Of a stretch of 57,190 nucleotides of DNA, positions 16,868 to 24,809 are shown one piece after another. A model generated the notes under the pieces. It saw only the letters and a program-made list of their open reading frames with translations, was not told the origin of the DNA and ran no database searches. Location: the NCBI RefSeq assembly GCF_002723835.1, contig NZ_BEWG01000110.1, positions 1 to 57,190 of the forward strand, read 5' to 3'. A program made the translations under genes and the position numbers. The DNA comes from Mycobacterium sp. shizuoka-1 (GTDB lineage: Bacteria > Actinomycetota > Actinomycetes > Mycobacteriales > Mycobacteriaceae). The number at the start of each line of letters is the position of its first letter. The stretch's first letter is position 1.

Positions 16868-17121
16868 GCCACACAGGGTATAAGGGCCGCTCGAGGCGCT
16901 GCCCACCGCTTTCCGGCGGGCTGTGACGGCAGAGTCCAACAGCTCGGTGTGTGAGCCGGATCCCAGCCGGGACTACGACCCGGTATCGGTTGCATTGCAG
17001 TGCGGTCGACGGTTGGTTCCAGCTGTGTTCCAGCCCTATCCGCCGCCTTCGTCCTGCCGATACAGTCGGCCCCTGACCACGGGTCTCACCAGGCCCGACC
17101 GTGCCGAGAAGGACAGCTGCG

Positions 17122-18051
17122 ATGATCACGATTACCCGTAATTGGCGGGTGGTAATTGGTGGTGTGGCCGCGGGTACGGCCGCCGTCCTCGGGCTCAACG
17201 GCGCCAGCGCGTCGGCCGAGCCCGTCCTTCCCCTGCCCCCGACTCCGGTCACCGTCACCCAGACCGTCACCGTCGCCCCCGACGCCGCGGTCGCCAATGC
17301 CGCCCCGGCCGCCGCCCCCGCTGCCGGACAGGTCGTCACGCCGGCCGCCGGACAGGTCGCCGCGCTGCCGACCGCGGCCCCGGTGGCCGCGCCCGAAACC
17401 CTGGTGCCTGCGGCATCGGGCACGCTGGCCGAGTACTTCAAGGACAAAGGCGTGGCGATGGAGCCGCAGAAGGCGGCCGGCTTCACCGCGCTGAACCTGG
17501 TGCTTCCCATGCCGCGCGGCTGGAGTGTGGTGCCCGACCCCAACGTCCCCGACGCGTTCACCGTGCTGGCCGACCGGCTCGGCGGCGACGGGTTGTACAC
17601 CTCCAACGCCCAGCTGAAGGTCTACAAACTGGTCGGCGAGTTCGACCCGAAGGAAGCCATCACCCACGGCTATCTGGACAGCCAGCAGCTGTTCAACTGG
17701 CAGGCCACCGATGCGTCGATGGCGGACTTCGGTGGCTTCCCGTCGTCGATCATCGAGGGCACCTACCGCGAGAACGACATGACGCTCAACACGTCACGCC
17801 GCCACGTCATCGTCCCGTCCGGAACCGACCACTACCTGGTCTCGCTGTTCGTCACCACCGCCGCCAACCAGGTGGTGGCCACCGCCGACGCAACCGACGC
17901 GATCGTCAACGGCTTCCGGGTCACCTCACCGACCGCCACCCCGGCTCCGGCCGCCGCACCCGCGCCGGCACCGGCCGCCGCCGCACCCCTGACCGACGCG
18001 TCGGCGCCCGCCGCCGTGCCGCTGCCCGCGGTGCCCGTTCCGCAGCACTGA
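17122..18051 (+). CDS. Secreted proline-rich antigen MTC28-like (Rv0040c homologue, LpqN/LpqT family)
   Basis: The 309-residue product has an N-terminal signal peptide (WRVVIGGVAAGTAAVLG, cleaved after ASA near residue 32), a Pro/Ala-rich linker to about 100 and an LpqN/LpqT-type globular domain (about 105-275) with the blocks LPMPRGWSVVPDPNVPDAF and IIEGTYRENDMTLNTSRRH. A second Ala/Pro-rich tail ends the protein. It is exported to the envelope; function is unknown, with MTC28 known as an immunogenic culture-filtrate protein. AGAAGGA (17106-17112) precedes ATG 17122, and TACAGT (17061-17066) is a likely -10. The 254 bp upstream, shared with leuS, hold both promoters and nothing else I recognise. 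Confidence 0.88.
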   Translation: MITITRNWRVVIGGVAAGTAAVLGLNGASASAEPVLPLPPTPVTVTQTVTVAPDAAVANAAPAAAPAAGQVVTPAAGQVAALPTAAPVAAPETLVPAASGTLAEYFKDKGVAMEPQKAAGFTALNLVLPMPRGWSVVPDPNVPDAFTVLADRLGGDGLYTSNAQLKVYKLVGEFDPKEAITHGYLDSQQLFNWQATDASMADFGGFPSSIIEGTYRENDMTLNTSRRHVIVPSGTDHYLVSLFVTTAANQVVATADATDAIVNGFRVTSPTATPAPAAAPAPAPAAAAPLTDASAPAAVPLPAVPVPQH

Positions 18052-18074
18052 ACCCGGCCTCGTATTCTGGCCCC

Positions 18075-18413
18075 ATGTTCGTCGCCGGTGTGGTGTGCCT
18101 GGGAATGGCCGTCCTGATCGGTGGTTCGGGCGGGTGGGCGCTGACCCGGCCGCCCGCCACCGACGTCACCGGTCAGGTGCTGCGTGCGGTAGCCCCGACC
18201 CAGCTGGCCGCCGCCGTGATGCTGGCGGCGGGCGGAGCAGCCGCCCTGGCGGCACCGCCTCGCATCGCGCTTGTGGTTCTGATCGTCTGCGTGCTCGGTG
18301 CGGTGGGGACCGTGGCGGCCGGCTCCTGGCAGGGCGCCCGCTACGCCGCGCGCCGCGAAGCCGAGGCCAACTGCGCGGGCAGCTGTGCCAGTTGCACGCT
18401 GTCCTGCAAGTGA
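18075..18413 (+). CDS. Small membrane protein with Cys-rich tail (Rv0039c homologue)
   Basis: The 112-residue product has three hydrophobic segments (about 1-25, 40-60 and 62-82) and a C-terminal tail ending NCAGSCASCTLSCK with four cysteines in CxxxCxxCxxxC spacing, suggestive of a metal site on the cytoplasmic side. TATTCT (18063-18068) lies 6 bases before ATG 18075, indicating a leaderless start 23 bp after the MTC28-like gene. Function unknown. The recalled homologue Rv0039c keeps the tail as NCVGSCAVCTQACH. Confidence 0.85.
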   Translation: MFVAGVVCLGMAVLIGGSGGWALTRPPATDVTGQVLRAVAPTQLAAAVMLAAGGAAALAAPPRIALVVLIVCVLGAVGTVAAGSWQGARYAARREAEANCAGSCASCTLSCK

Positions 18414-18444
18414 GCTTCGCCGATCATGGTGCCGCAGAAGCAGA

Positions 18445-19062
18445 TCAGTTCCGACTGACGTCGATGGGGTGGGTCGCCAGCAGCGACAGCGGCAACGGCT
18501 GGCGCCGCAACACCCGCGCCCACAGATCCACTCGCTGTTCCACCAGCACATCAGAAGGCAACGCGGACAACACAATCCAGTCGTCGCGCTCGATCTCGCC
18601 CTCCAGCTGACCGATGGTCCAACCCGAATAGCCGGCGAAGATCCGCACGCCCTCGACCGCCGGGGCGATCAGATCGGGGTCGGCGTCCAGGTCGACCATC
18701 ACCATCCGGCCCGCGACGTGGCGCAGCCCCGGTAAGCCCTGCGGATCGGTACCCACCCGCAGCGTGCCCAGGCACAGTGCGGCGTCCCGCTTCACCGGGC
18801 CGCCGATGAACATCGTCTTGGGCTTGGCGGCCAGTTTGGCCCACTGCGGCAACACGTTGTACACGGCGGTCTCGCTGGGCCGGTTGAGCACCACACCCAG
18901 CGTGCCGCCGTCGTTGTGCTCGACGACGTAGATCACGCTGCGCCGAAACGTCGGCTCCAGCAGGTCGGTGTTGGCCAGCAGTAGCGTGCCGGGGCGCACC
19001 CGGTTCGCCGCGGGTGCGACGAAATCTTCGGGGTCTTCCGACTGAGCCACGTCCACCATCAT
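18445..19062 (-). CDS. YqgE/AlgH family (DUF179) protein (Rv0038 homologue)
   Basis: The 205-residue cytoplasmic protein contains the DUF179 blocks RPGTLLLANTDLLEPTFRRS, VLNRPSE, FIGGPV and FAGYSGWTIGQLEGEI. The family is widespread in bacteria without an agreed function. ATGs at 19062 and 19059 are both possible starts and neither has a clear Shine-Dalgarno. It is convergent with the small membrane protein gene and divergent from the MFS gene, as in H37Rv but with the whole block inverted relative to oriC. Confidence 0.9.
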   Translation of the reverse strand: MMVDVAQSEDPEDFVAPAANRVRPGTLLLANTDLLEPTFRRSVIYVVEHNDGGTLGVVLNRPSETAVYNVLPQWAKLAAKPKTMFIGGPVKRDAALCLGTLRVGTDPQGLPGLRHVAGRMVMVDLDADPDLIAPAVEGVRIFAGYSGWTIGQLEGEIERDDWIVLSALPSDVLVEQRVDLWARVLRRQPLPLSLLATHPIDVSRN

Positions 19063-19122
19063 GGCATCACAGCGGTGTTGCTGCGGTAACGGGCGCGTGT
19101 GGATATTTGTACTGTTGGTCGG

Positions 19123-20409
19123 ATGGCCGACAGCCGCGCATCCGGTTCGCTATGGCGTTCGGTGCGCAGCCTGCCCGAGTTTTGGCGTCTGCTGGAGCTG
19201 CGAACGGCCAGCCAGTTCGGTGACGGCCTGTTCCAGGCCGGGCTGGCCGGTGGCCTGCTGTTCAATCCGGAGCGGGCGGCCAGCCCGTGGGCGGTGGCCG
19301 GCGCCTTCGCCGTGCTGTTCCTGCCGTATTCGATCGTCGGTCCGTTCGCGGGCGCACTGCTCGACCGCTGGGATCGCCGCGCGGTGCTGGTCGCGGCCAA
19401 CCTGGCCCGGCTGGTGCTGGTGACCGGGGTGGCGGTGCTGCTGGCTCTGGGTGCCAGCGACCTCACCGTGCTGTGCGGGGCGCTGATCGTCAACGGGTTC
19501 AGCCGATTTGTCACATCCGGGATGTCGGCCGCGTTGCCACACGTCGTTCCACGCGAGCGCGTCGTCACGATGAACTCGGTGGCCACCGCGACCGGTGCCA
19601 CCGCCACCTTCCTCGGCGCGAACTTCATGCTGCTGCCGCGCTGGCTCTTCGGCTCCGGCGACACCGGCGCGGCCACCATCATGGTGCTGGTGGCGGTCCC
19701 GGTCGCGGTCGCGTTCGTGCTGTCGATGCGCTTTCCCCGGCATGTGCTCGGCCCCGATGACACCGCGCGCGCCGTGCACGGCTCGGTGCTCTACGCGGTG
19801 ACCACCGGCTGGCTCTACGGCGCCCGCACGGTGTTGACCACCCCGACCGTCGCGGCCACCCTGTCCGGGCTGGCCAGCCACCGCATGGTCTTCGGCATCA
19901 ACACCTTGCTGGTGCTGGTGATCGTGCGGCACAGCGGCACGGCGGCCGTCGGTGGGCTGGGCATCGCCGTGGTGTTCGTGGCCGCGACCGGCGGCGGTGC
20001 CTTCCTGGCCAACGTCGCGACCCCGATGGCGATCAAACGCTGGGGCCGGTATGCGACCGCCAACGGCGCACTGCTGTGCGCGGCGATCATCCAGCTGGCC
20101 GGCGCCACCCTGCAGCTGGTGGTGATGATCCTGTGCGGGTTCTTCCTGGGGCTGGCCGGCCAGATGGTGAAACTCTGCGCCGACACCGCCATGCAGATCG
20201 ACGTCGACGATGCGCTGCGCGGGCACGTCTTCGCCGTGCAGGACTCGGTGTTCTGGGTGTCCTTCATCGGCGCGACCATGCTGGCGGCTCTGGTGATCCC
20301 CGCCGACGGCCACTCCCCCGCGCTGGCGCTGGCCGGCTCGGTGATTTATCTGGGCGGCCTGGCGCTGCACGCGTCTTTTCAGCGATTTCGGCGCGAAAAC
20401 CGCCGCTAG
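19123..20409 (+). CDS. MFS transporter (Rv0037c homologue)
   Basis: The 428-residue membrane protein has about 10-12 transmembrane helices with the MFS loop GALLDRWDRRAVLVAANLAR between helices 2 and 3. Substrate unknown. TACTGT (19110-19115) lies 7 bases before ATG 19123, so a leaderless start giving MADSRASG is favoured over an earlier reading. The last residues (FQRFRRENRR) are encoded by the left arm of a dispersed hairpin repeat (20381-20435), which has evidently been recruited as coding sequence and terminator. Confidence 0.88.
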   Translation: MADSRASGSLWRSVRSLPEFWRLLELRTASQFGDGLFQAGLAGGLLFNPERAASPWAVAGAFAVLFLPYSIVGPFAGALLDRWDRRAVLVAANLARLVLVTGVAVLLALGASDLTVLCGALIVNGFSRFVTSGMSAALPHVVPRERVVTMNSVATATGATATFLGANFMLLPRWLFGSGDTGAATIMVLVAVPVAVAFVLSMRFPRHVLGPDDTARAVHGSVLYAVTTGWLYGARTVLTTPTVAATLSGLASHRMVFGINTLLVLVIVRHSGTAAVGGLGIAVVFVAATGGGAFLANVATPMAIKRWGRYATANGALLCAAIIQLAGATLQLVVMILCGFFLGLAGQMVKLCADTAMQIDVDDALRGHVFAVQDSVFWVSFIGATMLAALVIPADGHSPALALAGSVIYLGGLALHASFQRFRRENRR

Positions 20410-20435
20410 ACGAACGAAAACGCGCCGAAATCGCT
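20381..20435. repeat. Dispersed hairpin element, copy 2, at the 3' end of the MFS gene
   Basis: AGCGATTTCGGCGCG (20381-20395) and CGCGCCGAAATCGCT (20421-20435) form a perfect 15-bp inverted repeat around a 25-nt loop. The right 25 nt are identical to copy 1. The MFS stop codon lies in the loop, and the right arm ends 2 bp before the -10 of the next gene. Confidence 0.75.
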
Positions 20436-20448
20436 CTAGATTCGGGGC

Positions 20449-21222
20449 ATGACTGCCGCAGACCCGATCGTCGACGACCTGCGCGACGAAAGTGCCGCCC
20501 TCGACGCGCTGGTCGCGCCGCTCGATCCCGCGGCCTGGGCACAGCCCACGCCGGCACCCGGCTGGAGCATCGCCCACCAGATCGCCCACCTGCTGTGGAC
20601 CGACCGGGTGGCCTGGCTGTCGATCGCCGACGAGGCGGCCTTCGCCGACCAGCTGACCGCGGCGGCGGCCGACCCACTGGGCTTCGTCGACAAGGCGGCC
20701 GCGGAGTTGGCGCTCACCCCGCCCGATCAGCTACTGGCCCAGTGGCGCCAGACCCGCGACCAGTTGCACACCGCCCTACGCGGCGTGCCCGAGGGCCGCA
20801 AGCTGGCATGGTTCGGACCGCCGATGAGCGCGGCCTCGATGGCGACCGCGCGGTTGATGGAGACCTGGGCGCACGGCCTTGACGTGGCCGACGCCCTCGG
20901 CGTCCCGGTCGCACCGTCGGACCGGCTGCGCTCGATCGCCCATCTCGGTGTGCGCACCCGCGACTTCGCGTTCAGCGTGCACGAGCTCACCCCGCCCGCC
21001 GACCCGTTCCGCGTCGAGCTGACCGCCCCCGACGGCAGCCTGTGGACATGGGGGCCCGAGGACGCTGCGCAGCGGGTCACCGGTTCGGCACTGGATTTTT
21101 GCAGCCTGGTCACCCAGCGCCGCCCGCGCGCCGCGCTGGACGTGGTCGCCGAAGGTGTCGACGCCGCGCGGTGGCTTGATATCGCTCAAGCTTTCGCCGG
21201 ACCACCAGGTACAGGTAGATGA
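20449..21222 (+). CDS. Maleylpyruvate isomerase family (DinB-fold, mycothiol-dependent type) protein (Rv0036c homologue)
   Basis: The 257-residue product matches the TIGR03084 type: an N-terminal DinB four-helix bundle with the metal ligands in WSIAHQIAHLLWTD (His) and METWAHGLDVADALG (His), then a C-terminal domain (residues 155-250). Members use or are predicted to use mycothiol in thiol transfer; substrate unknown. TAGATT (20437-20442) lies 6 bases before ATG 20449, indicating a leaderless mRNA. It is the last gene of the block equivalent to Rv0036c-Rv0050. Confidence 0.87.
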   Translation: MTAADPIVDDLRDESAALDALVAPLDPAAWAQPTPAPGWSIAHQIAHLLWTDRVAWLSIADEAAFADQLTAAAADPLGFVDKAAAELALTPPDQLLAQWRQTRDQLHTALRGVPEGRKLAWFGPPMSAASMATARLMETWAHGLDVADALGVPVAPSDRLRSIAHLGVRTRDFAFSVHELTPPADPFRVELTAPDGSLWTWGPEDAAQRVTGSALDFCSLVTQRRPRAALDVVAEGVDAARWLDIAQAFAGPPGTGR

Positions 21223-21351
21223 CGCACCCCATGATAGTCGCATAGCTATACTTGCTTATTTGCTGCTTGTAACGGCACGCGCTCGTTGAGCCGGACAAAT
21301 GCAATGTCGTGAACGCGGAAATCCGTTGCCCGGAGCAGTATCATCCCGGTC

Positions 21352-21918
21352 ATGCGTACCCGTTTGCTGGCCGTGTTCACGGCAACGACGGTGAGCATTC
21401 TGGTGCCGGTGTCCTGCGCCACCAGCGCCGGCCACGAGGACACCCACCAGCCCGCACCGACCACCAACGCCTACGGCGCCGGCCCCATCGACCCGCCGGC
21501 GCCGGGCCAACCCGTCCTCACCGTCAGTGGCGGTAGCACCCCGCTGTCGCTGACGCTCGATCAGCTCGACGCCCTTGGCCACACGACCATCACGATCGAC
21601 GAGCCGTTCGTGAAACGACGCGAAACCTACAGCGGCGTCCCCCTGGCCACCGTGCTCGCCAAGGCCGGCATCCCCGCCACCGCGACCATCGACACCCTGG
21701 CCATCAACGACTACCACTACATCAGCACCGCCAAGCCGATGATCGAGTCGAACGGCCTGATCGCCACCGCCCGCGACGGCGCGCCGATCCCCTACGACCA
21801 AGGCGGCCCGATCCGGATCGTGTTCCCCGACGACGCCGCGCTCTCCTCGGTTCTCGACGCCTGGAACTGGAGTCTGACCTCCATCACCGTCACACCGGCC
21901 GGCGGCCCGGGCTCGTGA
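21352..21918 (+). CDS. Secreted molybdopterin-binding-fold (sulfite-oxidase-like) protein
   Basis: The 188-residue product has a signal peptide (about 1-22, LLAVFTATTVSILVPVSC) ending at its only cysteine, which could be a lipidation site although PVSC is a poor lipobox. Residues 50-185 resemble the oxidoreductase molybdopterin-binding fold: LTLDQLDAL, YSGVPLATVLAKAG, ATARDGAPIPYDQGGPIRIVFPDD. The cysteine that ligates molybdenum in sulfite oxidases is absent, so the domain is more likely a sensor than an enzyme. TATCAT (21339-21344) lies 7 bases before ATG 21352. The gene is coupled (TGATG overlap) to a GGDEF-EAL protein. The 129 bp upstream include an A/T-rich stretch (21232-21270) with no assigned role. 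Confidence 0.72.
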   Translation: MRTRLLAVFTATTVSILVPVSCATSAGHEDTHQPAPTTNAYGAGPIDPPAPGQPVLTVSGGSTPLSLTLDQLDALGHTTITIDEPFVKRRETYSGVPLATVLAKAGIPATATIDTLAINDYHYISTAKPMIESNGLIATARDGAPIPYDQGGPIRIVFPDDAALSSVLDAWNWSLTSITVTPAGGPGS

Positions 21919-24383
21919 TGACCGACCCTTGGCTGAGCTCACCCGGACCGCGGCTCACCCTCAACCGCGGTCAGCAGATCGTGGCGGCCGTGCTGGTGCT
22001 CCTGCTCATCACCCTGGTGGTGGTCGGTTTCCAGTCGTCGGCGCAGCAGCGCGCACACAGCCACCACACCGCGCGCAGCGAGACGATGACCACCAACACG
22101 TTCTTCACCGTGCGCGACTCGCTCACCTACGTCGAGCGAGCCCAGGAGTACCTGCTCGGGGTGCTGCCGCGGCGTGACGTCCAGCTCGCCCGCGCGATGG
22201 TGGCCCAGCGCCTGCGCGTCGTCGCCGCCGACGGTTCGACCGCGGCCGACGCCACCACCCCCGAATACCGCAGCGCCCTCGCCGGGCTGGACAGCGCGGT
22301 CGCCGCGGCGCCGCCCGGTGTCCTGCCGCCCGATCAGCGCGACCGCTGGGCCGCGCTGATCCTGCCCCGCGCCGACGCCCTGTCCGACTCCACGCATGCG
22401 CTGGCCGCGGGCAATCCGACCGGCCGCAACCGCATCGATCACCTCGCCGAAGAAAGCCTGATGCGTGATCGAGTGGTGCAGCTGGCCATGCTGATCACCG
22501 CGCTGGTCCTGGCCGCAGCCCTGGTGTGGTGGGTCGCCACCAACGTGGTTCGCCAATACCGCAGCGCCCGAAGAGCATTCGACGACGAGCGAGAGACGCT
22601 GCGGGAAACCGAATTTCGCCTCGACCGGGTCTCGGCGCTGGAACGCGGACAGGCGCGCATCCTGGAACGGATCGCCACCGCAGACCCGGTGTCGTCGGTC
22701 CTGCGCCAGATCGTCCAGCTGGCCGCCGACGTGTCCGGTGCCGAGGCGGTGCACATCGCCATGGGACCGCGGTCGGTGATCTACCCGGTCGGGGCCGACG
22801 TGTCGGCGACACCGGCGTGGACCGGCACCATCACCGCCACCACCGAGCCCGCGGGCAGGCTGGAGGTGTTCGGCGATCCGGAAGCCCTCGACGACCTGGC
22901 CCACACCGCGCTGGTGCGCTGCCGCGATCTGGCGGCGCTGGCCGTCGAACGCGACGCCTCGGCCCGGCGGCTGTCCTACCAGGCGACCCATGACGCGCTC
23001 ACCGGGCTGGCCAACCGCGGCCTGCTGCTCACCCGGTTGTCGCAGAACCTGGTCTCGGCGCGCCGACGCGGCACCCCGCTGGCTCTGCTGTTCTGCGACC
23101 TGGACCGGTTCAAGATGGTCAACGACTCGATCGGCCACGCCGGCGGCGACCAACTGCTCATCGAAGCCGCGCGGCGGCTCTCGGTCACCGTCCGCGCCAC
23201 CGACACGGTGGCCCGCCTCGGTGGCGACGAATTCGTCGTGCTCTGTCCGGAACTGCCCGACCGGGCCCACGCCGTCAGGCTGGCCGAGCGGATCCGCGCG
23301 ACGCTCGGCGCCCCGTACACCATCGACGGCAAAGAGGCCTTCGTCGACGCCAGCATCGGGATCACCTTCGCCGACGAATCCACGGTGTCGGGTGCCGAAC
23401 TGATGCGCGAGGCCGACGTTGCCATGTACCGGGCCAAGCTCACCGACGGCAGCCACATCAACGTCTTCGACTCGCACCTGGAAGCCGAGGTCGCCCAACG
23501 GCTCGACCTGGACACCGCGCTGCGGCACGCGGTGGAACGCGACCAGCTGCGCCTGCGCGCCCAGCCGATCGTCGAGCTCGACACCGGCGTGGTCACCGGG
23601 TTCGAGGTGCTGCTGCAATGGCACCGGCCCGGTCTTCCGGTGCTGCATCCCGGCGCGTTCATCCCGCTGGCCGAGGACAACGGCATGATCGTCGAGATCG
23701 GGCGCTGGGTGCTGCGCGAAACCATCGAAATGCTGGCCCGCTGGCGCGCCGACGGCCTGGCCCGCGACCTGACCATGTCGGTGAACGTCTCACCGCGGCA
23801 GGTCCGGGAGCCCGGCTTCGCCGAGGAGGTGCTGCGTCTGCTCGACACCTCCGGACTGCCGCCCGAATCGCTGATCATCGAACTCACCGAGCACGCCCTC
23901 GTGGATTTACGGGTCGCCCATCCGACCCTGGCCAGGCTGCGCGACGCCGGGGTGAGCGTGTCCCTCGACGACTTCGGGACGGGCTATTCGTCGCTGACCC
24001 AGTTGCGCACCCTGCCGGTCGACCAGATCAAGCTCGACCGGTCCTTCGCCGCCGCGCTCGACGACGGCGACGCCAAGCAGCGGGCCGTGGTGCAGTCGGT
24101 GGTGTCACTGGCCAGCGCGCTGTCCCTCGACCTGGTCGTGGAAGGCATCGAGACGGTCGCCGAACGCGACACCCTGCTGGATCTCGGGGCCCGCACCGGG
24201 CAGGGGTTCCTCTACCACCAGCCGCTGCCGTGGGACGCCGCACGCGAGCTGCTCGTCTCCGGCGGGGTGTGCGTGGCCACTCCCTGCGCCGATCACACCG
24301 CTGCCGCGTCGTCGGCAGCACCGTCGCCGTCGGCATCCACCAGCGCCAGATCCCAGCTGCCGTCACCGTCGGTGTCGACGTAG
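21918..24383 (+). CDS. Membrane GGDEF-EAL protein (cyclic di-GMP synthesis/hydrolysis)
   Basis: The 821-residue protein has a membrane helix (20-39), an exterior domain of about 145 residues, a second helix (186-211), a GAF-like region (242-345), a GGDEF domain with exact GGDEF at 435-439 and an intact inhibitory I-site RATD at 426-429, then an EAL domain. The EAL motif reads EVLLQ from Glu563: the metal-binding Glu is kept but the Arg four residues on is Gln. Other catalytic residues are kept: Asn623, Glu655, Asp684-Asp685 (DDFGTG), Lys705, Glu742. It is probably a bifunctional cyclase/phosphodiesterase controlled from outside by the co-encoded molybdopterin-fold protein. ATG 21918 is one codon after an alternative GTG. 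The 3' end overlaps the opposite-strand gene by 91 bp. Confidence 0.9.
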   Translation: MTDPWLSSPGPRLTLNRGQQIVAAVLVLLLITLVVVGFQSSAQQRAHSHHTARSETMTTNTFFTVRDSLTYVERAQEYLLGVLPRRDVQLARAMVAQRLRVVAADGSTAADATTPEYRSALAGLDSAVAAAPPGVLPPDQRDRWAALILPRADALSDSTHALAAGNPTGRNRIDHLAEESLMRDRVVQLAMLITALVLAAALVWWVATNVVRQYRSARRAFDDERETLRETEFRLDRVSALERGQARILERIATADPVSSVLRQIVQLAADVSGAEAVHIAMGPRSVIYPVGADVSATPAWTGTITATTEPAGRLEVFGDPEALDDLAHTALVRCRDLAALAVERDASARRLSYQATHDALTGLANRGLLLTRLSQNLVSARRRGTPLALLFCDLDRFKMVNDSIGHAGGDQLLIEAARRLSVTVRATDTVARLGGDEFVVLCPELPDRAHAVRLAERIRATLGAPYTIDGKEAFVDASIGITFADESTVSGAELMREADVAMYRAKLTDGSHINVFDSHLEAEVAQRLDLDTALRHAVERDQLRLRAQPIVELDTGVVTGFEVLLQWHRPGLPVLHPGAFIPLAEDNGMIVEIGRWVLRETIEMLARWRADGLARDLTMSVNVSPRQVREPGFAEEVLRLLDTSGLPPESLIIELTEHALVDLRVAHPTLARLRDAGVSVSLDDFGTGYSSLTQLRTLPVDQIKLDRSFAAALDDGDAKQRAVVQSVVSLASALSLDLVVEGIETVAERDTLLDLGARTGQGFLYHQPLPWDAARELLVSGGVCVATPCADHTAAASSAAPSPSASTSARSQLPSPSVST

Positions 24384-24802
24384 CCGCCGCCGATCCCGCC
24401 GCCGGGGCCGGCCAGCAGCGCCCGGTCGGCCAACCCGTCCCGGTCGACGTCGAGTAACCGGTCCGGCCTCCCGTCGCCGTCGACATCGGCCGGCCCGTCC
24501 GCGGTGTGCTCGGCACCGTCGAGACCCAGCCAGCGCAACGGGCCGGGCGGACCCGCCGGAGTCAGCGCCCAGGTGCCGGTGCCGTCGTCGGTGTAGAGCC
24601 GCCCGGGACCGCCGTCGACGTCGAGCGCGGCGTGGTCGGCCAGCCCGTCGTCGTCGAAGTCGCTCAGCGCGTCATCGAAGAGGCCGTCCCCGTCGAGGTC
24701 GAGGCGCACCCCGTCGAGATCGCCGTCACCGTCGACATCCACCCCGGGGTGGCCGCTGAACATCGCCGCCATCCCATCTCCGGAGCCCAGGCAATAGTCC
24801 AT
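24293..24802 (-). CDS. Acidic DxDGDG-repeat protein (Rv3906c homologue)
   Basis: The 169-residue protein is very acidic and built of about eight D-x-D-G-D-G type loops (DVDGDGDLDG, DLDGDGLFDD, DVDGDGRPDR, DTDGDGSWDL, DADGDGAADD), the pattern of EF-hand-like, dockerin or thrombospondin type-3 calcium loops. No signal peptide is visible. Length and position next to pcnA match Rv3906c, for which I know no function. It starts 7 bp after the pcnA stop with CAAGG before ATG 24802, so it is cotranscribed with pcnA. Its last 91 bp lie antisense to the end of the GGDEF-EAL gene. Confidence 0.8.
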   Translation of the reverse strand: MDYCLGSGDGMAAMFSGHPGVDVDGDGDLDGVRLDLDGDGLFDDALSDFDDDGLADHAALDVDGGPGRLYTDDGTGTWALTPAGPPGPLRWLGLDGAEHTADGPADVDGDGRPDRLLDVDRDGLADRALLAGPGGGIGGGYVDTDGDGSWDLALVDADGDGAADDAAAV

Positions 24803-24809
24803 ACCTTGG

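Noticed and set aside
19150..20589. 479-codon minus-strand ORF antisense to the MFS gene
   Set aside because: Composition (Gly, Arg, His, Gln runs) is that of an antisense third-position-GC frame; the plus-strand MFS reading has clear membrane helices and motifs.
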